From NCBI GenBank assembly GCA_964236585.1, contig CAXSFE010000089.1, positions 1 to 15,487 of the forward strand: a DNA stretch of 15,487 nucleotides. Direction: 5' to 3'. Origin of the DNA: CAXSEF01 sp964236585. Its GTDB lineage: Bacteria > Pseudomonadota > Alphaproteobacteria > Acetobacterales > Acetobacteraceae. The notes beneath the pieces were generated by a model. It worked only from the letters and a program-made list of their open reading frames with translations, did not search any database and was not told where the DNA came from. Position numbers and translations under genes: made by a program. Shown in pieces: positions 8,195 through 15,343 of the stretch (position 1 is the first letter of the stretch; each line of letters starts with the position of its first letter).

Positions 8195-8398
8195 ATGGCG
8201 ACAGGTACGGTCAAGTGGTTCAATGCCACCAAGGGTTTCGGCTTCATCATGCCGCAGGATGGTGGCAAGGATGTGTTCGTGCACATCACGGCGGTTCAGG
8301 CTGCGGGCCTGCAGGGGCTCAATGATGGCCAGAAGGTGAGCTACGAGGTCGAGATGGAGCGTGGCAAGGCCGCAGCGACCAACCTCAAGCTGGCCTGA
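8195..8398 (+). CDS. Cold-shock protein, CspA family (copy 2)
   Basis: A 67-residue cold-shock domain protein, MATGTVKWFNATKGFGFIMP, with RNP1 KGFGFI and RNP2 VFVHI. It differs from copy 3 by one residue (Lys65 here, Arg65 there). An in-frame upstream start at 8129 was rejected because the domain begins at 8195, directly after an AGGAAG-type ribosome site. A TATATT (8110-8115) could be a -10 element for this gene, with a poor -35. The hairpin CGCTGG/CCAGCG around 8080-8093, after copy 1, has no T-run and is not a convincing terminator. Confidence 0.96.
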   Translation: MATGTVKWFNATKGFGFIMPQDGGKDVFVHITAVQAAGLQGLNDGQKVSYEVEMERGKAAATNLKLA

Positions 8399-8521
8399 AC
8401 CTGCGGCGACGCTGCTGCAGGGCCGGCCGGGCCGCGTGCCCTTCCAGGCAATCCGGTGCGGCAGTGTTCACCATGATAGCGGACGGCGCGGTTCTCCCGC
8501 GCACGACAAGGGATTTCGATA

Positions 8522-8725
8522 ATGGCGACAGGTACGGTCAAGTGGTTCAACGCCACCAAGGGCTTCGGCTTCATCATGCCGCAGGATGGCGGCAAGGATG
8601 TGTTCGTGCACATCACGGCGGTTCAGGCAGCCGGGCTGCAGGGCCTGAATGATGGGCAGAAGGTGAGCTACGAGGTCGAGATGGAGCGTGGCAAGGCCGC
8701 GGCGACCAACCTCCGCCTCGCCTGA
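8522..8725 (+). CDS. Cold-shock protein, CspA family (copy 3)
   Basis: A 67-residue cold-shock domain protein identical to copy 2 except Arg65. By eye the two genes differ at about 14 of 204 bases, nearly all silent, indicating a fairly recent duplication or gene conversion under protein-level selection. AAGGGA lies 9 bases before the ATG. It is the last of the tandem set and is followed by a strong terminator 23 bases after the stop. The spacer before it (8399-8521) shows no homology by eye to the spacer before copy 2, so each copy has its own control sequence. Confidence 0.96.
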   Translation: MATGTVKWFNATKGFGFIMPQDGGKDVFVHITAVQAAGLQGLNDGQKVSYEVEMERGKAAATNLRLA

Positions 8726-8748
8726 CACCACTCTGGCTTGACGATCGG

Positions 8749-8784
8749 GGCCGCCGGCTGTGAAGCCGGCGGCCTTTCTCGTTT
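8749..8784 (+). terminator. Intrinsic terminator after the cold-shock genes
   Basis: A perfect 11-bp stem GGCCGCCGGCT (8749-8759) with AGCCGGCGGCC (8764-8774), loop GTGA, then the T-rich tail TTTCTCGTTT. It lies 5 bases from the stop codon of the convergent gene at 8790 and may act on both strands, though the reverse side lacks a T-run. Confidence 0.9.
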
Positions 8785-8789
8785 CGGGG

Positions 8790-9365
8790 TCAGCCCGTCC
8801 AGCCGGAGGAGTCCAGGCCGTCCACCGCGGCGTCCGTGCGCCGGACCGCCTCGACGCGGGTGGCGCCGCACTCCCGCATGATGGCCTCCGCGCGCTGGCG
8901 TTTCTCCGGATCGGCGATGTGCGCGGCAAGCACGAGTTGGCCTGCCTGGGCGGCCGCCTCGCGGTCGCTCCGCTCCGAGGCCGTGGACGCGCTGGTCGCC
9001 CCTTCCACGGCGCCGCCGGCTGCGAGGCCGGCGATGGCCGCGGCGCCGACAGCCGGCAGCGCCAGGCCGCCGGTGGCCACCACGACGCCGGCTGCGGCCA
9101 TCGCTGCGCCCACGCCGAGCGTGCTGGCGCCGAGCGTGCGGATCTGGCGGCGGTCCTCCTCGGTGGTCGGGTTCTCGGCGCCCTGGTTCGGGGTCGCGGT
9201 GGCGCTGCTCGGGCTGGTGTGCGGCAGCGACAGCTGGGCACGATCGAAGCCGTTGCCCAGCAGGCGCTTCATCGCGGCCTGCAGGGTGTCGTCGTTCGGG
9301 AAGATGCCTTGGACCTCGTCGATGGTGTCGCCGAGCTCGGGGGAGGCGTTGGTGTCGGACGGCAT
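8790..9365 (-). CDS. Glycine-zipper protein, possible general-stress protein
   Basis: 191 residues. The N-terminal segment (about 12-48: GDTIDEVQGIFPNDDTLQAA, then MKRLLGNGFDRAQLSLP) resembles the small alpha/beta domain of YflT/DUF1269-like stress proteins. A Ser/Thr/Pro-rich linker (49-68) follows. Residues about 78-125 form a Gly/Ala-rich hydrophobic stretch (TLGVGAAMAAAGVVVATGGL and AAIAGLAAGGAVEGA) typical of a glycine zipper that can insert into or pack against membranes. The C-terminus (about 140-175) looks like a second alpha/beta half, with PEKRQRAEAIMRECGATRVE. There is no signal peptide. The ATG follows AGGAG by 7 bases. It is convergent with the csp genes and has an EcfG-like promoter motif upstream. 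The gene is well supported; its function is inference. Confidence 0.75.
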   Translation of the reverse strand: MPSDTNASPELGDTIDEVQGIFPNDDTLQAAMKRLLGNGFDRAQLSLPHTSPSSATATPNQGAENPTTEEDRRQIRTLGASTLGVGAAMAAAGVVVATGGLALPAVGAAAIAGLAAGGAVEGATSASTASERSDREAAAQAGQLVLAAHIADPEKRQRAEAIMRECGATRVEAVRRTDAAVDGLDSSGWTG

Positions 9366-9390
9366 GCGGCTGCTCCTGGTTCGGCGGGAA

Positions 9391-9415
9391 AACGCCGGGA
9401 CGGGGGGTGCGTTGC
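9391..9415 (-). promoter_or_regulatory. EcfG-like (general stress) promoter motif
   Basis: On the minus strand GCAAC (9415-9411), a 16-bp spacer, then CGTT (9394-9391), ending 25 bases before the ATG of the glycine-zipper gene. The alphaproteobacterial general-stress sigma factor EcfG recognises GGAAC-N16/17-CGTT; this is one mismatch away with correct spacing. The nature of the downstream gene fits, but a short motif in GC-rich DNA can arise by chance. Confidence 0.4.
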
Positions 9416-9576
9416 CTGGAAGAGCAAGGCCAGGGTTCCGCCTCGATGCCTGGAAGCAGGAAACCCAGGGGGTCTGGACACCTCCGGGTTCCGCACGCGG
9501 GGATGAAGGCTCTCGGCAGACGTGTCCAGGGGCGGGTCTTCGGCCGAGTCCGGAGGCGGACCCTCCAGCCCTGCCG
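9416..9576. other. Non-coding spacer with weak traces of the dispersed repeat
   Basis: Between the glycine-zipper and TerB-like genes there is no credible frame. AGCAAGGCCAGGG (9423-9435) equals the end of the four-hairpin repeat, and partly complementary CCAGGGTTCC and GGAAACCCAGG follow, but the rest does not align. GTCCG/CGGAC around 9549-9562 forms a small stem near the TerB-like stop with no T-run. It may be a decayed repeat copy; evidence is weak. Confidence 0.3.
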
Positions 9577-10008
9577 TCAGGCGTTGCGCTCGACCTGCTG
9601 GTAGCGGGCGCGGACGCCGCGCTCGATGGCGGCGGCGACCAGGGGGTCGAGGCGAAGCTCGGTCATCACGAACTCCAGCATCTGCAGGATGCGCTGGCCG
9701 TGGATCTCGTCGGCGGCGACAACCTCGCAGGCCAGCACGTAGGCGGTCTCGCGCAGGCGGGGCTCCAGGGCGTCGCGGATCAGGCTGCCGGCGTGGGCCA
9801 GGCCATCCTCCTCGCCGAGCAGCCGGATGGTGGCCTCGGTGGCAGCCTCCAGCTGGCCGGTGGTGAAGGTGCGGAACACCGGCAGGGTCTGCACCAGGCC
9901 GGCCATGACGCCGATCTCGCGGTCGGAGATGCCGCCCTCGGCGGCGGCGACCAGCACCATCGTGCAGATCAGGGCTTCCTGGGCATCGAACCCGACGCGA
10001 GCGAGCAT
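9577..10008 (-). CDS. TerB-like (tellurite resistance family) protein
   Basis: 143 residues, all-helical in appearance: MLARVGFDAQEALICTMVLV, AAAEGGISDREIGVMAGLVQ, TLPVFRTFTTGQLEAATEA, then RLRETAYVLACEVVAADEIH and LEFVMTELRLDPLVAAAIER. The repeated pattern of small residue-Asp/Glu-Gly followed by an acidic helix start (AAAEGGISDRE; VVAADEIHGQR) matches the two metal-binding turns of the TerB family. Family members are found with or without tellurite phenotypes, so the name does not prove function; no other ter gene is present. The start was chosen at Met 10008, preceded by AGGAAGG, rather than the longer frame from 10116 that would run back towards the repeat. Probably its own transcription unit. 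Confidence 0.75.
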   Translation of the reverse strand: MLARVGFDAQEALICTMVLVAAAEGGISDREIGVMAGLVQTLPVFRTFTTGQLEAATEATIRLLGEEDGLAHAGSLIRDALEPRLRETAYVLACEVVAADEIHGQRILQMLEFVMTELRLDPLVAAAIERGVRARYQQVERNA

Positions 10009-10104
10009 GGCCTGCCTTCCTGACGGTGACGCGGCGAACCGTGCCTTCCGGGCGGGCCGATGGCAAGATCCTGGCGGGCCGGGTAGCGGGATGGTGTGAG
10101 GGAA

Positions 10105-10237
10105 GGAAGGCAGCAAGGTCGAGGCTCTGCCTCAAATTCCGCCAAGGGCTGGGCCCTTGGATCGCCTTCCTTCAGTCAAGGGATCAAAGGGTCCTTGGAC
10201 CCTTTGCGGGTCTGGGCGGAGCCCGGCCTTGCTTCCT
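10105..10237 (-). repeat. Four-hairpin dispersed repeat, copy B (reverse orientation)
   Basis: About 133 bp bounded by AGCAAGG (10112-10118) and CCTTGCT (10227-10233). The stems, read left to right, are GAGGC/GCCTC (10121-10133), a perfect 8-bp CCAAGGGC/GCCCTTGG (10142-10160), a perfect 10-bp CAAAGGGTCC/GGACCCTTTG (10185-10206), and CTGGGC with GCCCGG (about 10212-10226). Its reverse complement aligns along its full length with copies A and C. The 10-bp stem is shared with copy C and the GGAAGGCGATCC block with copy A. It lies between the TerB-like gene start and the dinG stop. Confidence 0.85.
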
Positions 10238-10241
10238 GGCG

Positions 10242-10285
10242 ACGTCTCGCGCGGCAGGACGGTTCCGTCCTGCCGCGCGAGACGT
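10242..10285. other. Long perfect hairpin downstream of dinG
   Basis: A perfect 21-bp stem (10242-10262 with 10265-10285, arms beginning ACGTCTCGCG) with only TT between the arms, and a possible G-T extension at 10241/10286. It starts about 5 bases after repeat copy B and lies 67 bases beyond the dinG stop. There is no T-run on the minus-strand side, so it is not a classical terminator for dinG; on the plus strand GTTTCAGGGTGTTTTC follows. It could protect the dinG 3' end or form a cruciform. The remaining 10286-10352 shows nothing else. Confidence 0.75.
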
Positions 10286-10352
10286 TTCAGGGTGTTTTCG
10301 GCCGCGATGTCCTGCGCCGCGATACGCCGTGGGGCGGCGCAGGCGGCCGGGG

Positions 10353-13300
10353 TCAGGCGAGGAAGTCGCGGACGCCGGCGACGGTCTCGGCGAGGCCGGC
10401 GCGCTGCACGGCGACGCCGGCGGGGAAGGCGGAGAGCAGGCGGGTGGGGGTGCGGCGGTCGAGCAGCACGAAGGCGCCGCGGTCGGTCGCGGTGCGGATC
10501 AGGCGGCCGAAGGCCTGGCGCAGGCGCAGGCGGGCCTCGCGGTCGTCGAAGCCGGTCGTGTCGCCGCCGGAGAGGTGGAGGCGGCGCTCGCGGTGCAGGA
10601 TGTCGGGGCGGGGCCAGGGGACGCGCTCGAACACGACCAGGCGCAGCGCGCGGCCGGGCACGTCGACGCCGTCACGCATGGCGTCCGTGCCGAGCAGGCA
10701 GGAGTGCTCCTCGGAGCGGAAGACGTCGATCAGGGTCGCGTTGTCCATGGCGTCGACGTGCTGGGCGAGGAGCGGGATGCCGGCGTCCTCCAGCGCGGGG
10801 GCGATGCGCTCGTGGGTGGCGCGCAGGCGCGAGATCGCGGTGAACAGGCCGAGCGCGCCGCCGCCGGACGCCTGGAAGAGCGCGCGGTAGGCGCCGGCGA
10901 GGGCGGCGGGGTCGTTGGGGGCGAGGTCGTTCACGACGTAGCAGCGGGTCTGGGCGGCGTAGTCGAAGGGCGAGGCCAGGGCGGCGCGCAGGGGGGGCGA
11001 GGGCAGGTGGGTGGCGCCGACGCGGGCCTCGGCGGCGGCCCAGGCGGGCTCGGCGGCGGCCCCCTCGGGGTCGTCGCGCAGGGTGGCGGACGTGACCAGC
11101 AGGCCGTGGGCGGCGGCAGCCAGCGTGGCGGCGAAGGGGATCGTGGGGTCGAGCCAGTGACGGTGCAGGCCGACGTCGCGGTCAAGCAAGGGAGTGGCCG
11201 CGCGCCCGGGGGAGGTCGCGAGACCGGGCAGCGAGGCGGCGTCGCTGCGGGTGCCGGCGGGGCGGCGGCGGTCCAGGCGCAGGAGGTGGACGTGCTCGGG
11301 GCGGGCGCCGGGGGCGGGGGGGTCCTCGGCGGTGGCCTTCAGCATGGCGCGCCAGGCGTCGAGGCGGCCGGCGGCGCGGCGGCGCAGGGTGCGGCTCATC
11401 GCCTCGATGCGGGCGCGGGTGGCGGGATCGAGCTCCTCGGCCTCGTCGTCGAGGCGGGCGGCAAGGCGCTCCTGCATGGTGCGCAGGGGCTCGGCGATGC
11501 GGCCGAGCGCGCGCTCCAGGCGCTCGGCGGCGCGGGCGAGGGGCTCGGACACGGGGTGCAGGTCGCACTCGGGGGCGAAGGCGCCGGGGTTAGAGGCGAA
11601 GCGGCCGGGCTCGCCGGAGCCGGCGATGCGGGCGAGGATCTGGCGGCGGAGCAGGCGGAGGAACGCCTCGGTGGGGTTGTCGGCAGGGGCGCCGGTCAGG
11701 GCGGCGGGCTCGGCGGTGGCGTGGGGTCCGTTCGCGTCCAGTGCGGCCGCGTCGGGTTCGGGCGCGTTCGAGCCGCGGGCGCGGGGCGGCAGGGCGGGCG
11801 GGGATGCGGCGGGGTCGTCCTCGGCGAGGCGGAGGGACCAGCCGGGGGCGGGCAGGGCGCGGGCGGCGAGCAGGGCGGCGTCCAGCGGGGCCTCCAGCTC
11901 GGGGCGGTTGGCGACCAGGTCGTCGAGGCGGCGGCGCAGGCCGCGGGCGCGGGAGCGGCCGCCCTCGGCGCCCAGCAGCCAGCGGCGCAGCTCGGCGGCC
12001 TCCAGGCCGCTCAGTTCGGCGGAGAAGGCGCCGTCGGCGGCGGCGAAGATGTGGTGGCCCTCGTCGAACACGTAGCGGGTGGGCAGGGCCTCGTCGCCGG
12101 CGTCGCCGCCGTGGCCCCTCTGGGAGGAACAGGCCCAGGCGGCCTGGGCCATGACGAGGGCGTGGTTGGCGACCACCAGGTCGGCGGTGCGGGCGCGGCG
12201 GATCGTGTGCTCGACGAAGCACGCCTTGTAGTGCGGGCAGGCGCCGTGGATGCACTCGCCGCGCCGGTCGGCGAGGCCGGTGGCGGCGGAGGGTCCGAAC
12301 AGCTCGGCGAACCAGCCGGGGAGGTCGCCGCCCTGCAGGTCGCCGTCGTTGGTGGCCAGCGCCCAGCGGGCGAGCAGGGCGAGGGGGATCGTGCTGGTGG
12401 CGGCGCCGCGGGAGGGCGTGGGGCCGCCACCGATGCCGTCGCCGTCGTTGAGGGGGGCGAAGCTGTTGCCCGCGGCAAAGCCGCCGCCGGCGAGGCTCGC
12501 GTTGACGGCCTCCTCCATGTTGAGCAGGCAGAGGTAGTTCTCGCGGCCCTTGCGGACCACGACGCGGCGGCGGCGCTCGCGCGCGTCGGGGTGCAGGCGG
12601 GCCAGCTCGGCGTCGATCTGGCGCTGCAGGTGGCGCGTGTAGGTGCTGATCCATACCGCGCCGCCGTTGCGCTCGGCCCAGAGCGAGGCGGGGGCGATGT
12701 AGCCGAGCGTCTTGCCGGTGCCGGTGCCGGCCTCGGCGAGCACGACGTGGGGGTCGCCGCGGACCTCGCGCGGGGCGAAGGCGGCGGAGGCGGCGTCGGC
12801 GTAGTCGGCCTGGCCCGGGCGCTGCTCGGCGCGGGGGCCGAGCATCTTCGCCAGGCGGGCGCGGCTGTCGGCGGGGGGGACGGGGTTCGAGCCGGGCGGC
12901 GGCGGAGGCGCGGTGTCCTCCCATTCCGGCAGGCGCTTCCACACGCGCAGCGCGTCGGGGGAGGCGGGGGCCGGGCTGTCGAGGGCGTCGGCCACGGAGG
13001 GCGCCCAGGGCCAGCCGGCCTCGCCCATGCGGCGCGCGAGGCCGGCGGCCTCCTCGTTGATCGGCAGGCCACGCCCCGCGGCCAGGCGCGCGAGCAGGGT
13101 CGCGGCGACGCGGGGGAGCAGGGCGGCGGCTTCCTCCAGGTCCGCGGGAGGGTCGAGGTCGAGGGCGAGGGCGAGGCCGCGGGGGGTGGGGGTCACCGGG
13201 CGGGCGGGGAGCACGAACGCCCACAGCTCCAGCAGGTCGAGGCAGGGGACGCGGGGCAGGCCGAGGCGGCGCAGGGTGGCGGGGGCGTGGACCAGCAGCG

Positions 13301-13439
13301 GCGGGGGCATGGTGCGGCCGGGGCCGCGCAGGGTGGCGGCGGCCTGGTCGCAGGACAGGGCGAGGAGCTCGCCGTCGGGGGTCAGGAGGGCGGCGCGGCG
13401 GTGGCCGGCGACGACGGCGGAGGGCTCGTCGGGGGTCAT
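10353..13439 (-). CDS. dinG: DinG/XPD-type iron-sulfur DNA helicase
   Basis: Superfamily 2 5'-3' DNA helicase of the DinG family, known for unwinding R-loops, D-loops and forked DNA during repair. 1028 residues, larger than the roughly 700 of E. coli DinG. Residues 1-150 form an N-terminal domain (PCLDLLELWAFVLPARPVTP) without visible nuclease residues. Walker A AEAGTGTGKT ends at Lys243. Four cysteines that fit the Fe-S cluster are Cys304 (NYLCLLN) and Cys396, 401 and 407 (ECIHGACPHYKACF). The Walker B box is DEGHH at 459-463, a variant of DEAH. A Pro/Ala-rich low-complexity insert lies around 560-600. LLVTSATL, LGTDAMRDGVDVPG and motif VI RQAFGRLIRT (near 975) close the second RecA domain. 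The ATG at 13439 was preferred over an in-frame TTG at 13451; neither has a Shine-Dalgarno, because repeat copy C abuts the start. Confidence 0.95.
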   Translation of the reverse strand: MTPDEPSAVVAGHRRAALLTPDGELLALSCDQAAATLRGPGRTMPPPLLVHAPATLRRLGLPRVPCLDLLELWAFVLPARPVTPTPRGLALALDLDPPADLEEAAALLPRVAATLLARLAAGRGLPINEEAAGLARRMGEAGWPWAPSVADALDSPAPASPDALRVWKRLPEWEDTAPPPPPGSNPVPPADSRARLAKMLGPRAEQRPGQADYADAASAAFAPREVRGDPHVVLAEAGTGTGKTLGYIAPASLWAERNGGAVWISTYTRHLQRQIDAELARLHPDARERRRRVVVRKGRENYLCLLNMEEAVNASLAGGGFAAGNSFAPLNDGDGIGGGPTPSRGAATSTIPLALLARWALATNDGDLQGGDLPGWFAELFGPSAATGLADRRGECIHGACPHYKACFVEHTIRRARTADLVVANHALVMAQAAWACSSQRGHGGDAGDEALPTRYVFDEGHHIFAAADGAFSAELSGLEAAELRRWLLGAEGGRSRARGLRRRLDDLVANRPELEAPLDAALLAARALPAPGWSLRLAEDDPAASPPALPPRARGSNAPEPDAAALDANGPHATAEPAALTGAPADNPTEAFLRLLRRQILARIAGSGEPGRFASNPGAFAPECDLHPVSEPLARAAERLERALGRIAEPLRTMQERLAARLDDEAEELDPATRARIEAMSRTLRRRAAGRLDAWRAMLKATAEDPPAPGARPEHVHLLRLDRRRPAGTRSDAASLPGLATSPGRAATPLLDRDVGLHRHWLDPTIPFAATLAAAAHGLLVTSATLRDDPEGAAAEPAWAAAEARVGATHLPSPPLRAALASPFDYAAQTRCYVVNDLAPNDPAALAGAYRALFQASGGGALGLFTAISRLRATHERIAPALEDAGIPLLAQHVDAMDNATLIDVFRSEEHSCLLGTDAMRDGVDVPGRALRLVVFERVPWPRPDILHRERRLHLSGGDTTGFDDREARLRLRQAFGRLIRTATDRGAFVLLDRRTPTRLLSAFPAGVAVQRAGLAETVAGVRDFLA

Positions 13440-13440
13440 G

Positions 13441-13569
13441 GAAGGAAGCAAGGTCGGGCTCTGCCCGAACCCGCAAAGGGTCCGAGGACCCTTTGATCCC
13501 TTGACTTAAGGGAAGCCATCCAAGGGGCTTCCCCTGGCGGAGTCCAGAGGCAGAGCCTCTGGCCTTGCT
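13441..13569 (+). repeat. Four-hairpin dispersed repeat, copy C
   Basis: About 129 bp with AGCAAGG (13447-13453) and CCTTGCT (13563-13569) as inverted ends. The stems are TCGGGC/GCCCGA (13454-13468), a perfect 10-bp CAAAGGGTCC/GGACCCTTTG with a 2-base loop (13474-13495), an imperfect CCAAGGGG/CCCCTGG (about 13520-13537), and a perfect 8-bp CCAGAGGC/GCCTCTGG (13544-13562). The central CTTAAG is at 13505-13510. It occupies most of the 218-bp space between the divergent dinG and lysyl-tRNA synthetase genes and begins one base outside the dinG ATG, so it would form the dinG mRNA leader. Confidence 0.85.
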
Positions 13570-13657
13570 GTCTTGGCTTGGGGAGGGTCGGCATCATCGG
13601 GAGTATATGGGGGCTGCGCGATTGACCAAGCCACCCCCCCGTCCCTAGCGTGCGGCC

Positions 13658-15343
13658 ATGTCCGAGATCCAGCCTGCCCAAGCCCCTGCGGCCCGCCGGG
13701 ACGTTCCGCACGCGCGGCCGAACGCCCTGCCGAAGGCCTGGCCGTTCGAGGAGGCGCAGCGTCTGGCCGGGCGGCTCGGCGCCGGCGGGGAGCGGCCGGC
13801 GCTGTTCGAGACGGGTTATGGGCCGTCGGGGCTGCCGCACATCGGCACGTTCGGGGAGGTGGCGCGCACGTCGTGGGTCAGGCGCGCGTACGAGGAGCTG
13901 ACCGGGCGGCCGACGCGGCTGCTGGCGTTCTCCGACGACATGGACGGGCTGCGCAAGGTGCCGGACAACGTGCCGAACCGGGAGATGCTGGCGGGGTTCC
14001 TGGGGCGGCCGCTGACGCGGGTGCCGGACCCGTTCGGCACGCACGAGAGTTTTGGCCATCACAACAACGCGCGGCTGCGGGCGTTCCTGGACGCGTTCGG
14101 GTTCGAGTACGAGTTCGCCTCGGCCAGCGAGTACTATGCGTCGGGGCGGTTCGACGCGGCGCTGCGGCGGGTGCTGGAATGCCACGGCGAGATCGTGGAC
14201 GCGGTGGGGCCGACGCTGGGGGCGGAGCGGCGGGCGACGTACTCGCCGGTGCTGCCGCTGCACCCGCGCACCGGGCAGGTGATGCAGGTCGCGATCGAGG
14301 CGGTCGATGCGGCGGCGGCGACGGTCGTGTGGTCGCACGAGGGCGAGCGGTTCGAGACGTCCGTGCTGGGCGGGGCGGCGAAGATGCAGTGGAAGGCGGA
14401 CTGGGCGATGCGCTGGTTCGCGCTGGGCGTGGACTACGAGATGAGCGGCAAGGACCTGATCGACAGCGTCAGGCTGTCCGGACGGATCTGCCGGATCCTC
14501 GGGGCGGAGCCGCCGGTGGGGTACACCTACGAGCTGTTCCTCGACGAGCACGCGCAGAAGATCAGCAAGAGCAAGGGCAACGGGCTGTCGGTCGAGGAGT
14601 GGCTGCGCTACGCGCCGGCGGAGAGCCTGTCGCAGTTCATGTTCAACACGCCGCAGCGGGCGAAGCGGCTGTACTTCGACGTCATCCCTCGCGCGGTGGA
14701 CGACTACGTGGCCAACGTCGCGAAGGCGCGGGCGCTGGACGGCGGGGACACGGCGGAGGCGCGCGGGGCGCTGCTGGCGAACCCGGCGTGGCACATCCAC
14801 GGCGGGGCGGTGGGCCGGGGCGAGGAGGCGCCGGTGGGGTTCGCCATGCTGCTGAACCTGGCGGGGGTGGTGAACGCGGACGAGCCGGACCTGCTGTGGG
14901 GGTTCCTGGGGCGCTACGGGGTCGAGGGCGGGCCGGGGCAGAACCCGTTCCTGGCGCGGCTGGTGGAGCATGCGGTGGCGTACCACCGCGACTTCGTGCG
15001 GCCGGGCAAGCGGTACCGGGCGCCGGATGCCAACGAGCGGGCGGCGCTGGCGGACCTGGCGGAGACGCTGCGGGGGCTGGAGGCGGGCGCGGACGCGGAG
15101 GCGATCCAGGCGGTGGTGTTCGCGGTGGGCAAGCGGCACGCGTTTCCCGAGCTGCGGGCGTGGTTCGGGTGCCTGTACCAGGTGCTGCTCGGGCAGGCGG
15201 AGGGGCCGCGCTTCGGGGTGTTCGCGGCGCTGTACGGGGTGGGCGAGACGGTGGGGCTGATCGAGTCGGCGCTGATCCGGCCGGACCCGGAGGCCGCGGG
15301 CGCGGCCGGCGTGGATGAAGCGGGCGCGGGAGGCGGGAGCTGA
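13658..15343 (+). CDS. lysK: Lysyl-tRNA synthetase, class I
   Basis: Charges tRNA-Lys with lysine in the cytosol; the class I enzyme is typical of archaea and many Alphaproteobacteria and unrelated to the class II LysS fold. 561 residues. The HIGH-type motif is PHIGTF (His61-Ile-Gly-Thr64) after FETGYGPSGL. The Rossmann core has RPTRLLAFSDDMDGLRKVPD. The region TYSPVLPLHPRTGQV follows, then MSGKDLIDSVRLSGRICRIL. The KMSKS-type motif is KISKSKGNG (Lys301-Ser305), and the alpha-helical anticodon-binding part follows (AYHRDFVRPGKRYRAPDANE). The Met at 13658 is the first reasonable start; no clear Shine-Dalgarno precedes it. It is divergent from dinG, with repeat copy C between them, and TATATG near 13604 might be a -10. 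Some annotations use the symbol lysS. Confidence 0.95.
   Translation: MSEIQPAQAPAARRDVPHARPNALPKAWPFEEAQRLAGRLGAGGERPALFETGYGPSGLPHIGTFGEVARTSWVRRAYEELTGRPTRLLAFSDDMDGLRKVPDNVPNREMLAGFLGRPLTRVPDPFGTHESFGHHNNARLRAFLDAFGFEYEFASASEYYASGRFDAALRRVLECHGEIVDAVGPTLGAERRATYSPVLPLHPRTGQVMQVAIEAVDAAAATVVWSHEGERFETSVLGGAAKMQWKADWAMRWFALGVDYEMSGKDLIDSVRLSGRICRILGAEPPVGYTYELFLDEHAQKISKSKGNGLSVEEWLRYAPAESLSQFMFNTPQRAKRLYFDVIPRAVDDYVANVAKARALDGGDTAEARGALLANPAWHIHGGAVGRGEEAPVGFAMLLNLAGVVNADEPDLLWGFLGRYGVEGGPGQNPFLARLVEHAVAYHRDFVRPGKRYRAPDANERAALADLAETLRGLEAGADAEAIQAVVFAVGKRHAFPELRAWFGCLYQVLLGQAEGPRFGVFAALYGVGETVGLIESALIRPDPEAAGAAGVDEAGAGGGS

Noticed and set aside
9577..10008. A tellurite resistance operon
   Set aside because: Only one TerB-like gene is present; no terC, terD, terZ or similar neighbour, so the name describes the fold only.
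10026..13496. A 1156-codon open frame on the plus strand
   Set aside because: Antisense to dinG, which has complete helicase motifs; the Gly/Ala/Val-rich product has no domain and runs through repeat copy B and the long hairpin.
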